Source: Streptomyces sp. CB02980
GTDB taxonomy: Bacteria; Actinomycetota; Actinomycetes; Streptomycetales; Streptomycetaceae
Assembly (NCBI RefSeq): GCF_014451325.2
Contig: NZ_JACSCH020000002.1
Span: 186,001 to 250,000 of the forward strand
Reading direction: 5' to 3'
Length of the DNA stretch: 64,000 bases
The notes beneath the pieces are model-generated. The model was not told where the DNA came from, did not search any database, and was given only the letters and a program-made list of their open reading frames with translations. How positions within the stretch are numbered: the first letter of the stretch is position 1; each line of letters starts with the position of its first letter. This document shows positions 51,816-59,624 of this stretch, piece by piece. The position numbers and the translations under genes are program-made.

Positions 51816-52481
51816 TCAGCCCGGGAGGGTGCGGGCGAGCCGGAAGCCCACGTCGTCGATCCGCAGGGTCGGGTGGCTGCGGCGGCGGACCGAGGCGCGG
51901 CAGCTCCAGTGCTCGTCGAACCAGCCACCGCCGCGCAGCACCCGGTAGCTGCCGTAGACCTCGGGGTCGTACACGTCCCAGCACCACTCCCAGACGTTGC
52001 CGAGCATGTCGTGGAGACCCCAGTCGTTGGGCCGCCGGCCGCCGACCTCGTGGAGGCTTTCGCCGGAGTTGCCGCGGTGCCAGGCGATCTCGTCGAGCGG
52101 ACCGTAGCGGGCCTCCGTGGTCCCGGCGCGGCAGGCGTGTTCCCATTCGGCCTCGGTGGGGAGGCGGTAGCCGTCGGCGGTCCGGTCCCAGTCCGGTGCG
52201 TCGGCGTCGGCGTCGGCGTCGTCCGTGGGGACGCGGTAGGCGGGGCGGAGCCCCTCGCGTACGGACAGTGCGTCGCAGAAGCGGACGGCATCGCCCCAGG
52301 ACACCCCTTCGACCGGGAGCCGGTCGCCGTGCGCGGTGCTCGGCCACGCGCCCATGACCTGCTCGTACAGTCCCCGCGTGACGGGGACGGCGCCCAGGAC
52401 GAACGCGCCGACGTCGACCGCCCAGCTCCGCTCCGTACGCCGGTCCGAGAGAGTGACCCGGCCCGCCGGTACCTCGATCAT
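51816..52481 (-). CDS. FGE/SUMF1-fold protein with one active-site cysteine missing
   Basis: 221 residues from the ATG at 52481 (MIEVPAGRVTLSDRR..., a typical start for this fold); the frame also offers an ATG at 52505. The formylglycine-generating-enzyme fold is clear: PVTRGLYEQVMG, PVEGVSWGDAVRFCDALS, GYRLPTEAEWEHACRAG, NDWGLHDMLGNVWEWCWD, and YRVLRGGGWFDEHWSCRASVRRRSHP to VGFRLAR. In true FGE two cysteines five residues apart bind copper. Here the first is present (WSC, about 193) but the second is replaced, so sulfatase activation is unlikely. A different oxidation or a binding role is possible. No sulfatase gene is nearby. Confidence 0.88.
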   Translation of the reverse strand: MIEVPAGRVTLSDRRTERSWAVDVGAFVLGAVPVTRGLYEQVMGAWPSTAHGDRLPVEGVSWGDAVRFCDALSVREGLRPAYRVPTDDADADADAPDWDRTADGYRLPTEAEWEHACRAGTTEARYGPLDEIAWHRGNSGESLHEVGGRRPNDWGLHDMLGNVWEWCWDVYDPEVYGSYRVLRGGGWFDEHWSCRASVRRRSHPTLRIDDVGFRLARTLPG

Positions 52482-52623
52482 CGCGTGGTCCCCCTGTGTC
52501 CTCATGGCCCCGATGGTCGCAGCATTCGCAACGGTCGCGTCGTGTCACCGAGCGAGCGGGGGCGAGCGTGACTAGCGTGGCTCACAGGAACACATCATCG
52601 AATCGGAAGTGGGAGTCACCGTC

Positions 52624-53421
52624 ATGGCCGTACGACCTGAGGGCACGCCTGTCTGGGCCGACGCGATGTTCAAGGACGTCGAGGTTGCCAAGACGTTCTA
52701 CGGCGACGTGCTCGGCTGGACCTTCGGCGAGTCCTCCACGGAATATGGCAACTACACGCAGGCGTACAAGAACGGGAAGGCGGTCGCGGCGGTCGTCCCG
52801 CCGATGCCGGGGCAGGACGGTGAGACGAAGTCGGCCTGGTGTCTGTACTTCGCCTCGCCCGACGCCGCCGCCACGGCGGAGAAGATCAAGGCCGCGGGCG
52901 GCACCGTCCTGATGGAGCCGATGCAGGTCGGGGACTTCGGGTCGATGTGCATCGCGCAGGACCCGACGGGCGCCGCGTTCGGCATCTGGCAGGCGGGGCA
53001 GCACGAGGGATTCGAGCTGGAGGGTGAGAGCGGCGCGTACGTCTGGGCCGAGGTCTTCACCCGCGAGCCGGCGAAGGCCGACCCCTTCTACACCGCCGTC
53101 TTCGGCTACCACTCGAAGAAGATGAAGGACGAGCACATGGACTACCGGGTCTTCGACCTCGGCGCCGACCCGGTGCTCGGACGCATGGTGATGACGGCGG
53201 AGGACTTCCCGCCGGAGATCCCCTCGTACATCCAGATCTACTTCGCCGTCGACAACTGCGACAAGGCCGCCGAGGCGGCCGAACGCCTCGGCGGGAAGAA
53301 GCTGTTCGGGCCGATGGACAGCCCCTTCGGCCGATTCGCGGCGATCCTGGACACGCAGGGTGCCGCGTTCGCCGTGATCGATGTCAGGACCACCGTCGGC
53401 GAGATGCCCGAGATGGTCTGA
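52624..53421 (+). CDS. Two-domain VOC (glyoxalase-fold) protein
   Basis: 265 residues from the ATG at 52624 (GGGAG about 9 nt upstream); a GTG at 52609 is an alternative. Repeat 1 (about 5-125) reads GTPVWADAMFKDVEVAKTFYGDVLGWTF ... DPTGAAFGIWQAG; repeat 2 (about 135-260) reads GAYVWAEVFTREPAKADPFYTAVFGYHS ... DTQGAAFAVIDV. The same family as the VOC gene at 35116 but clearly distinct in sequence. Cytoplasmic, activity unknown. A terminator hairpin follows. Confidence 0.9.
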   Translation: MAVRPEGTPVWADAMFKDVEVAKTFYGDVLGWTFGESSTEYGNYTQAYKNGKAVAAVVPPMPGQDGETKSAWCLYFASPDAAATAEKIKAAGGTVLMEPMQVGDFGSMCIAQDPTGAAFGIWQAGQHEGFELEGESGAYVWAEVFTREPAKADPFYTAVFGYHSKKMKDEHMDYRVFDLGADPVLGRMVMTAEDFPPEIPSYIQIYFAVDNCDKAAEAAERLGGKKLFGPMDSPFGRFAAILDTQGAAFAVIDVRTTVGEMPEMV

Positions 53422-53437
53422 CCGGTACGGGAAGAGC

Positions 53438-53474
53438 GGAGCCGCCGCCGGACTTCGGTCCCGGGGGCGGCTCC
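53438..53474. terminator. Hairpin between convergent VOC and secreted-protein genes
   Basis: GGAGCCGCC (53438-53446) pairs with GGCGGCTCC (53466-53474). The inner bases can extend the stem with bulges. It is placed between two convergent stops. Confidence 0.75.
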
Positions 53475-53481
53475 TTGCGCG

Positions 53482-55068
53482 TCAGGCGCTGTCGCGGACC
53501 GCGACGATGCCGTTGAAGACACCGATGTACGCGGTGCCGTCGGGGCCGAGGGTGATCGGGGCCCAGTTGTTGTCGTACGCGAGGCCGGTGCCGGTGAAGC
53601 GGCTGAAGACCCGGGCTCCGGTGCGGAAGTCGACGGCCGTGAGGTACCAGGCGTCGATGCCCCAGGAGTTGGGACGCTTCTCGTAGAAGTAGAGCAGTCC
53701 GTTGGCGGTGGAGAGCTTGGGCACGGTCGAGGGCGAGCGGACGTCGCTCTCCCAGACGGTGTCGCAGCCGCTGCCGTCGGCGCGGACGTCGATCCGGGTC
53801 GCGCCGCCGACGACGCTGCGGCCGAGGAGGAGCGTACTCGGGTTCTCGTAGCCGTAGTTGTTCTCGACGACGAGGCTGTTGCCCCAGCTGATCAGGGAGT
53901 TGTCGGTGGTGGACGCCCCCGAGCGGAAGACCGGCACCTTGCAGACGAGGCGCTCGGCGGCGGGGACGCCGGATCCCCGCCGGTAGACGAGGACGTTCAT
54001 CCGGTCGTCGGCGTTGTCGGTGATGGCGACGTACTCGTCGTGCAGGCCGAAGAGGTCGGGGGTGGTGCCCGAACCCTGGTTCACCGAGCCGGGCTTGGTG
54101 CCGGTCCCCCGGTCGTACGTCTCGCGCCAGCGCACGCGCGGGACGCCGTCCGCGTCGGCGTCGAAGCTGTACAGGGCGTGGTCGGTGACGAGGGAGACGC
54201 CGTCCTCGGCGACGGAGAAGGAGTTCTGGATCTCCTCGCCGTCGAGGCGGATCGCGCGCAGTGCGCCCGTCGCCGGGTCGACGGTGCCGACGCGGCCGAG
54301 GCGGGTGACCCACCAGATGCGGCCGTCCCAGTCCGGCATGACGGAGGTGACGGGGTCGCAGACGCCGCTGGGGAAGAGGTTGGTCCAGGTGACGCAGTCG
54401 TGCGGGACGAGGGAGGTGAGGTCCCAGTCGTTCTCGACGACGAACTCCCAGGCACCGTCCGCCTTCTGACGGTGCGCTATGCGCTGGATGTGCTGCCGGG
54501 AGTCGGCGAGGACGACGCGGTCCTGGTTGTCGAGGTAGAAGTAGGCGCCGCCGGAGGTGTCCTTGAAGATCTTCTCGAAATCGAGGCGGGTGATGGCCTC
54601 GACGGTCGAGGAGCGCTGCGGCAGCTTGTACTCGGCGAGGGTGTCCAGGGTGCGCGGGTCGAGCAGCTTCAGCAGGAAGCCGCTGAAGGTGCCGCACACG
54701 GTGACGAGCCGGCCGCCGGAGTCGAAGGTGACGGTGGCGCACTCGCCGCCCACGGGGGCGATCTTCTCGCTGTCCACGCGCGGGTCGCGGCCGAGCGGCC
54801 CCGGGTAGGGGTGGGTGCCGCTGCCCGCGCCGTCGGCGTGCATGCCGCTGCGCCCGTTGGGGGCGAGGTACGGGTGCTGGTCGGTTCCCCTGCCCGGTAC
54901 GGGCTGTGCGGTGGCGGGGGCGCCCTCGTAGTGCTCCACCAGGCGGTGGCCGAGGCCGAGGGGGATCTCCTGGGCCTGGGCGACGGGGGCGGACCCCACC
55001 ATGACGGCGGCGGCGAGCGCGATCAGCGTGAGCGCGCGGGCTCGTCTTCGGGGCGGGTGCGTGGCCAA
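53482..55068 (-). CDS. Secreted beta-propeller-like protein
   Basis: 528 residues from the TTG at 55068, chosen because GAGGAG sits 5 nt upstream; the open frame extends to 55182. The signal peptide has a strong Arg-rich n-region and ends near VGSAPVAQAQ (about 35). The mature part contains repeated beta-strand units of the propeller type: ATVTFDSGGRLVTVCGTFSGFLLKLLDPRTLDTLAEYKLP, RIWWVTRLGRVGTVDPATGALRAIRL, YDNNWAPITLGPDGTAYIGVFNGIVAV. Several Cys residues may form disulfides. It resembles quinoprotein/SMP-30-like secreted proteins, but no active-site signature is recognised. Function unknown. Confidence 0.85.
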   Translation of the reverse strand: MATHPPRRRARALTLIALAAAVMVGSAPVAQAQEIPLGLGHRLVEHYEGAPATAQPVPGRGTDQHPYLAPNGRSGMHADGAGSGTHPYPGPLGRDPRVDSEKIAPVGGECATVTFDSGGRLVTVCGTFSGFLLKLLDPRTLDTLAEYKLPQRSSTVEAITRLDFEKIFKDTSGGAYFYLDNQDRVVLADSRQHIQRIAHRQKADGAWEFVVENDWDLTSLVPHDCVTWTNLFPSGVCDPVTSVMPDWDGRIWWVTRLGRVGTVDPATGALRAIRLDGEEIQNSFSVAEDGVSLVTDHALYSFDADADGVPRVRWRETYDRGTGTKPGSVNQGSGTTPDLFGLHDEYVAITDNADDRMNVLVYRRGSGVPAAERLVCKVPVFRSGASTTDNSLISWGNSLVVENNYGYENPSTLLLGRSVVGGATRIDVRADGSGCDTVWESDVRSPSTVPKLSTANGLLYFYEKRPNSWGIDAWYLTAVDFRTGARVFSRFTGTGLAYDNNWAPITLGPDGTAYIGVFNGIVAVRDSA

Positions 55069-55185
55069 TGCGGCTCCTCGGGTTGCTGACAAACTGTCGC
55101 GCCGGCGGCCGACGCTAGGCCCGAGTCCGTGAGATGTACATGCAACTGCCCCGTGTTTCACAGGCAGTTCATGATCGGGCAACGA

Positions 55186-55380
55186 TCACGGTTTGAGGCT
55201 GGAGACCACGTTGGCGGTGGCCGCGACCCCGTTGTGGATGGTCGGCGCCATGCTGGTGCCGGCGAGGAAGAAGCCCAGCAGGGCACAGACGAGCGCATGG
55301 GTGACCTTGAGTCCACCGTTGCGCAGGAAGATCACGGCCAGCACCAGCAGCAGCACCACGACAGAAATGGAAACGGCCAT
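55186..55380 (-). CDS. Small conserved membrane protein (64 aa)
   Basis: 64 residues from the ATG at 55380, with GGAGGG 11 nt upstream. The frame is open further, but the sequence there is not protein-like. Two hydrophobic segments: SISVVVLLLVLAVIFLRNG and THALVCALLGFFLAGTSMA, then a short tail HNGVAATANVVSSLKP. I recall near-identical short proteins across Streptomyces, without an assigned function. An inverted repeat AACTGCC/GGCAGTT lies just past its stop (55144-55169). Confidence 0.8.
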   Translation of the reverse strand: MAVSISVVVLLLVLAVIFLRNGGLKVTHALVCALLGFFLAGTSMAPTIHNGVAATANVVSSLKP

Positions 55381-55499
55381 CGCGTTCACGTCCCTCCGTC
55401 GCCGCACCGGAATTGCGGCGTTCGGCGGACAGTGTGACGGAATGGGCGGTCCGTCCGGGCGTATGGCGGGGCGGCCATACGGGTGAGATTCGGCCGGTG

Positions 55500-56132
55500 T
55501 CAGCCGCCGAGGGTCTCGGCGATGCCCGGCCGGCGGACGGCGTCGAGCTCCGGATCGGCGAGCAGCCCCTCGATCAGCGCGGTGGTCCCGAAGACCTCGG
55601 TCGCGCTCAGGTCCACGTCGCTGAGGACGAGCCAACTCCCGTCGGCCGCCCACCAGGTGGCGGGGAACCGGAACTCGGGCATGGTGTCGTGGTGGGCGAG
55701 CGCGTCACCGAGCCGGCCCCGCCGGGCGGCCGACTCCTCACCCGGACGGTGCGCCACGGGGGCCTGGGCCGCGCCGCACGGGGTGTCGGGCCCCGACGGC
55801 CCGCTCCTGGCCAGATGCCCGACGAGCCGGGCGAGGGTGGCGCGGTCCAGCTCCGCCGGATCGGGCCCGTCCAGGTCGTCCGCGCCCGTCACGCCCTCGA
55901 AGACCAGGTGCGACAGGGTGCCCGGCCAGTCGGCGAGCCGTCGGCCCTCCCGGGCCAGGACCTGGTCCCAGCGGAGCCGTACGCCCTCGTCGTGCACGGG
56001 GTGGAGAATCCAGCAGGCGTCCTGGTACCCCGAACGCGGCTCGTAGCCGCAGGGGGCGGCGGTGAGGGCGGCGCGCAGACCGTCCAGGGGGTCGTCCTCG
56101 GCGGCCGGCGTCCACGGGGACTCCACGGTCAC
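55500..56132 (-). CDS. Hypothetical protein coupled to nickel-transporter ATPase
   Basis: 210 residues from the GTG at 56132, which overlaps the stop of the preceding ATPase gene (GTGA), so it is translationally coupled to the transporter operon. Soluble. Segments CGYEPRSGYQDACWILHPVHDEGVRLRWDQVLAREGRRL and FPATWWAADGSWLVLSDVDLSATEVFGTTALIEGLL are the best handles. No domain is recognised and there is no His-rich metal site. It could be a regulator or accessory of the transporter, or simply a passenger gene. Confidence 0.75.
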   Translation of the reverse strand: MTVESPWTPAAEDDPLDGLRAALTAAPCGYEPRSGYQDACWILHPVHDEGVRLRWDQVLAREGRRLADWPGTLSHLVFEGVTGADDLDGPDPAELDRATLARLVGHLARSGPSGPDTPCGAAQAPVAHRPGEESAARRGRLGDALAHHDTMPEFRFPATWWAADGSWLVLSDVDLSATEVFGTTALIEGLLADPELDAVRRPGIAETLGG

Positions 56133-56800
56133 GGGCTCTCCTCGGCGGGCAGGCAGTCCTTCCACTCCACCGTGCGGTCGCACCAGCGGTGCAGCAGGAC
56201 CCGGTCGTGGCCGACGGCGAGGAGGCCCGCGCCGGTCTCCTCCCGGTAGGTCTCCACGGCGGCGACCAGGGCGGCCGTGGTGGAGGCGTCGAGCATCGCG
56301 GTCATCTCGTCGCAGACCAGCCAGCGGGGGCGCAGCGCCAGGGCCCGGCCCAGGCAGGCGCGTTGGAGCTGGCCGTCGCTGACCTCGTGCGGGCGGCGGC
56401 CGAGCAGGTCGGGGGTGAGGCCGACGGCCGGGGCGAGTTCGGCGAGGCGGGCCTCCGTCTCGGCTCGCCGGCCGGTGGCCCGGAGGGGTTCGACGAGGAG
56501 GTCGGCGAGGGTGAGCCGGGGGTCGGCGGCGGTGCGGGGCTGCTGGAACACGACGCCGACGGCGGTGCGGAGTTCGCGCGGCGCGCGATGGCGCCAGGCC
56601 GTGACCTCGGTGCCGTCGAGGACCAGCCGGCCCGCGTCCGGGCGGTGGAGGAGGGCCGCGACCCGGGCGAGGGTCGACTTGCCGCAGCCGCTGGGGCCGA
56701 GGAGTCCGACGGACTCGCCGGGGGCGACGGTGAGCGAGGCGCCCCGGAAGACGGGGGCGCGGCGGTCGTATCCGGCGGTGACGGTGTCGAGTTCAAGCAC
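56129..56800 (-). CDS. nikE: Nickel/peptide ABC transporter ATPase 2 (NikE-like)
   Basis: 223 residues from the GTG at 56800, overlapping the previous stop; the longer open frame to 57568 is another gene's shadow. Walker A GPSGCGKST (about 40-48), Q-loop VVFQQPRTAADPRLTLADLL, signature-like EVSDGQLQRACLGRAL (Ser-Asp-Gly-Gln instead of Ser-Gly-Gly-Gln), Walker B WLVCDEMTAMLD with Met instead of Pro, and switch His in VGHDRVLL. It is the second ATPase of a five-gene NikABCDE-like set. The deviations in the signature and Walker B suggest the two ATPases are not equivalent. The nickel assignment rests on the gene order and the Nur-type box at 61271. Confidence 0.85.
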   Translation of the reverse strand: MLELDTVTAGYDRRAPVFRGASLTVAPGESVGLLGPSGCGKSTLARVAALLHRPDAGRLVLDGTEVTAWRHRAPRELRTAVGVVFQQPRTAADPRLTLADLLVEPLRATGRRAETEARLAELAPAVGLTPDLLGRRPHEVSDGQLQRACLGRALALRPRWLVCDEMTAMLDASTTAALVAAVETYREETGAGLLAVGHDRVLLHRWCDRTVEWKDCLPAEESP

Positions 56801-57806
56801 GCGGGTGCTCCGGGTGGTGACAGGCCAGGTTGGCCGTGAACTCCGGTCGGGTGGAGCAGAGTTCGGTGGCCAGCGGGCAGCGCGGGGCGAAGGCGCAGCC
56901 CTCCGGCAGGGCGGAGAGCTCCGGCGGCATGCCGGGGATCGGGGTGAACGCCCGGTCGGGCAGCGCGTCGAGCAGACCCCGGGCGTAGGGATGGCGGGGG
57001 CCGGTGGGGCCGAAGAAGCGGTGGGCGGGGGCGATCTCGACGATGCGGCCCGCGTACATGACGGCGACGCGGTCGGCGATGCGCGCGGCGGCGGCCAGGT
57101 CGTGGGTGATGAGGAGCAGGGCGCGGCCGTCGTCGGCGTGGCGGCGCAGTTCGTCGACGGTGCGGTCGACGAGGTCGCGGTCGAGGCCGGTGGTCGGTTC
57201 GTCGGCGAGCAGCAGCCGTGCGTCGCCGATGAGAGCGAGGGCGGTGGCGGCGCGCTGGGCGAGGCCGCCGGACAGCTCGTGGGGGTACCGGTCGAGGTGC
57301 CCGGCCGGGAACGCGGCCCGCTCCGCGGCGTCCTCGGCGGCCTTGCGGCGGGCCCGGCGGGAGGTGCCGGTGAGCGCGCGGACGGTCTCCTCCAGCTGGG
57401 ACCGTACGGTGCGGACGGGGGTGAGGTGGGCGGCGGGGCTCTGCGGTACGAGCCCGACGCGGCGGCCCCGCACGGTGCGGGCGAGGGTCCTCTCGTCGGC
57501 CGTGAGCAGGTCGGTCGCTTCGGCGCCCTCGGAGCCCGCGAGCAGGGCCGTACCGGACGTCTCGGCATTGCCGGGGAGCAGCCCGAGGAGGGCGGAGGCC
57601 AGCACGGACTTGCCGCAGCCGCTCTCGCCGACGAGGGCGAGGCACTCCCCCGCGCCGAGGTCGAAGCCGGCGTCGCTGACGGCTTCGACGGTCCGCCCGC
57701 CGCGCAGCCGGAACCGGACGCTCAGATCGCGGACGCTGAGGACCGCGTCCTCCGCCCGCCCGGCGGAGACGGCGTCGAGGGCGCGGAGCACGTTCTCGGC
57801 GGTCAC
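56793..57806 (-). CDS. nikD: Nickel/peptide ABC transporter ATPase 1 (NikD-like)
   Basis: 337 residues from the GTG at 57806, which overlaps the permease stop. Walker A GESGCGKSV (about 60-68), Q-loop LVPQSPAAHLTPVRTVRSQL, signature ELSGGLAQRAATALAL, Walker B RLLLADEPTTGLD and switch His LITHDLAAAA are intact. It has the Opp/Dpp/Nik C-terminal extension with the cysteine motif CAFAPRCPLATELC and FTANLACHHP, associated with an Fe-S site in this family. Works with the following ATPase. Cytoplasmic face of the membrane. Confidence 0.9.
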   Translation of the reverse strand: MTAENVLRALDAVSAGRAEDAVLSVRDLSVRFRLRGGRTVEAVSDAGFDLGAGECLALVGESGCGKSVLASALLGLLPGNAETSGTALLAGSEGAEATDLLTADERTLARTVRGRRVGLVPQSPAAHLTPVRTVRSQLEETVRALTGTSRRARRKAAEDAAERAAFPAGHLDRYPHELSGGLAQRAATALALIGDARLLLADEPTTGLDRDLVDRTVDELRRHADDGRALLLITHDLAAAARIADRVAVMYAGRIVEIAPAHRFFGPTGPRHPYARGLLDALPDRAFTPIPGMPPELSALPEGCAFAPRCPLATELCSTRPEFTANLACHHPEHPRA

Positions 57807-58639
57807 AGCATGAGCTCCGATCGGCGGCGCGGGTTGAGGCGGTCGCGCCAGACGCCGGCGAGGCCGGCGAGGGCGAGGGTCGGGACGATGAGCAGCAGGC
57901 CGGGGAAGAGGGTGGGCCAGCCGTGTCCGGCGAGGAGCGAGGAGCGGGCGTTCTGGACGAGGTTGCCGAGGCTCGCCCGGTGGCTCGGGAGGCCGAGGCC
58001 GAGGAACGACAGCGCGGACTCGTGCCACATGGCGTGCGGGACCATCAGTACGGCCGCGAGGCCCGCCTGCGGCAGGACGGCGGGGAGCAGATGGCGGACG
58101 CCGACGCGCCACCGTGTGGCGCCGCCGGATATCGCGGCTTCGACGAAGGGCCGGGTGCGCAGGGAGAGGACCTCGGAGCGCACGATCCGGGCGGTGGAGA
58201 GCCAGTGGGTGACGGCCACGGAGGCGATCACCGGCCAGACGCCGGGCCGGAAGAGGGCGACCACGAAGATGCCGAGCAGCAGGTGCGGCACGGAGGAGAA
58301 GGCGTCGACGAGCCGCATGAGGGTGCGGTCGGTCCAGCCGCCGAGCGCCCCGGCGGCCGCGCCGACGGCGGTGCCGACGACGGTGGCCACGAGCGCGGCG
58401 ACCAGGCCGACGAGCAGCGAGATCCGCAGGCCGTAGACGCAGCGCAGGAGCAGGTCGCGGCCGAGGTCGTCGGTGCCGAAGGGGTGCTCCCAGGACGGCG
58501 GGAGGAGCTTCCGCGAGAGGTCGACGGCCTGTTCGTCGAGCTGGACGAGCGGCGGCACGACCAGGACCGCGAGGAGGACGACGCCCACGACGAGGGCGGA
58601 GCTCCAGAGCCGCAGGCGGTGGGTGCGCGGGTCAGCCAT
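57803..58639 (-). CDS. nikC: Nickel/peptide ABC transporter permease 2 (NikC-like)
   Basis: 278 residues from the ATG at 58639, overlapping the upstream permease gene by 8 bp. The DppC/NikC family: an N-terminal helix, then PSWEHPFGTDDLGRDLLLRCVYGLRISLLVGLVAAL, and the EAA-like loop FVEAAISGGATRWRVGVRHLLPAVLPQ near residue 165. About six membrane helices. It ends LNPRRRSELML, where the ATPase gene begins. Confidence 0.92.
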   Translation of the reverse strand: MADPRTHRLRLWSSALVVGVVLLAVLVVPPLVQLDEQAVDLSRKLLPPSWEHPFGTDDLGRDLLLRCVYGLRISLLVGLVAALVATVVGTAVGAAAGALGGWTDRTLMRLVDAFSSVPHLLLGIFVVALFRPGVWPVIASVAVTHWLSTARIVRSEVLSLRTRPFVEAAISGGATRWRVGVRHLLPAVLPQAGLAAVLMVPHAMWHESALSFLGLGLPSHRASLGNLVQNARSSLLAGHGWPTLFPGLLLIVPTLALAGLAGVWRDRLNPRRRSELML

Positions 58640-59624
58640 CGAAGCCCACCCTCGGGTCGGCGAGTCCGTAGAGGAGGTCGGAGAGCAGATTGCCGAGGAG
58701 GACGGCGGCCGTGGCCAGGACCGTGAGCGCGGCGAGCAGCGGGAAGTCCACGGAGGTCGCGGCCTGGACGGTGGCGGCGGCGATGCCGGGCCAGCTGAAG
58801 ACGGTCTCCACGAGCAGGGCTCCGGTGATCAGCTCGGGCACGCGGGAGCCGATGAGGGTGAGCATGGGCAGCATTCCGGAGCGGAGGGCGTGGCCGGTGA
58901 GGACGGTGCGTTCGCGCAGGCCGCGGGCGCGGGCGCCGCGTACGGGGTCCTCGTCCAGGGCGTCGCCGACGCCCTGGCGGACGTACAGGAAGAACCAGGG
59001 CAGCTGGGAGATGCCGAGGACGAGCGCGGGCAGCACCAGGTGGCGGGCGACCTGGTCGGCGGTGACGGTGTCGCTCGCGGTGTCGGTGAGTCCGCCTGCG
59101 GGCAGCGCGCCGAGCTTGAGCGCGAAGAACCAGATGGCGAGGAGGCCGAGCCAGAAGGCCGGTGCGGCTTCCAGGGTGTACGCGACGGAGCTGACGGCCC
59201 GGTCGATCAGGCCGCCGCGGCGGCGCCCGGCGAGGACGCCGAGGAGGGTGCCGAGGGCGATGGCCACGAGGAACGCGGTGACGGCGAGGAGGACGGACCA
59301 GCCGAGGCGTTCGCCGATGACCTCGGCCACGGGCCTGCGCATGACGGCGGAGTCGCCGAGGTCGCCGGTGAGGGCGGAGGTGAGCCACTCCCACCAGCGG
59401 GTGAGGAGGGGCCGGTCGACGCCGAGGTTGGCGCGGAGCTGGTCGAGGTTCTCCTGCGAGGCGGTGAGTCCGGCGGTGCCGGCGTAGGCCTTGACGGGGT
59501 CGAACGGGGAGGCTTCGGCGACGGCGAACACCGCGAAGGTGACGGCGAGGAGGACGGGGACGGCGGCCAGGGCGCGCCGTCCCGTCATCCGCGCCATGGG
59601 CCCCCAGGGGAGGCGGCGCTTCAC
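58632..59624 (-). CDS. nikB: Nickel/peptide ABC transporter permease 1 (NikB-like)
   Basis: About 330 residues from the GTG at 59624, overlapping the binding-protein stop; an ATG at 59597 is an alternative. The DppB/NikB family: RRALAAVPVLLAVTFAVFAVAEASPFDPVKAY, LGVDRPLLTRWWEWLTSALTGDLGDSAVMRRPVAEVIGERLGWSVLLAVTAFL, and the loop GARARGLRERTVLTGHALRSGMLPMLTLIGSRVPELITGALLVETVFSWPGI. Six membrane helices. Partner of the next permease. Confidence 0.92.
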   Translation of the reverse strand: MKRRLPWGPMARMTGRRALAAVPVLLAVTFAVFAVAEASPFDPVKAYAGTAGLTASQENLDQLRANLGVDRPLLTRWWEWLTSALTGDLGDSAVMRRPVAEVIGERLGWSVLLAVTAFLVAIALGTLLGVLAGRRRGGLIDRAVSSVAYTLEAAPAFWLGLLAIWFFALKLGALPAGGLTDTASDTVTADQVARHLVLPALVLGISQLPWFFLYVRQGVGDALDEDPVRGARARGLRERTVLTGHALRSGMLPMLTLIGSRVPELITGALLVETVFSWPGIAAATVQAATSVDFPLLAALTVLATAAVLLGNLLSDLLYGLADPRVGFDG

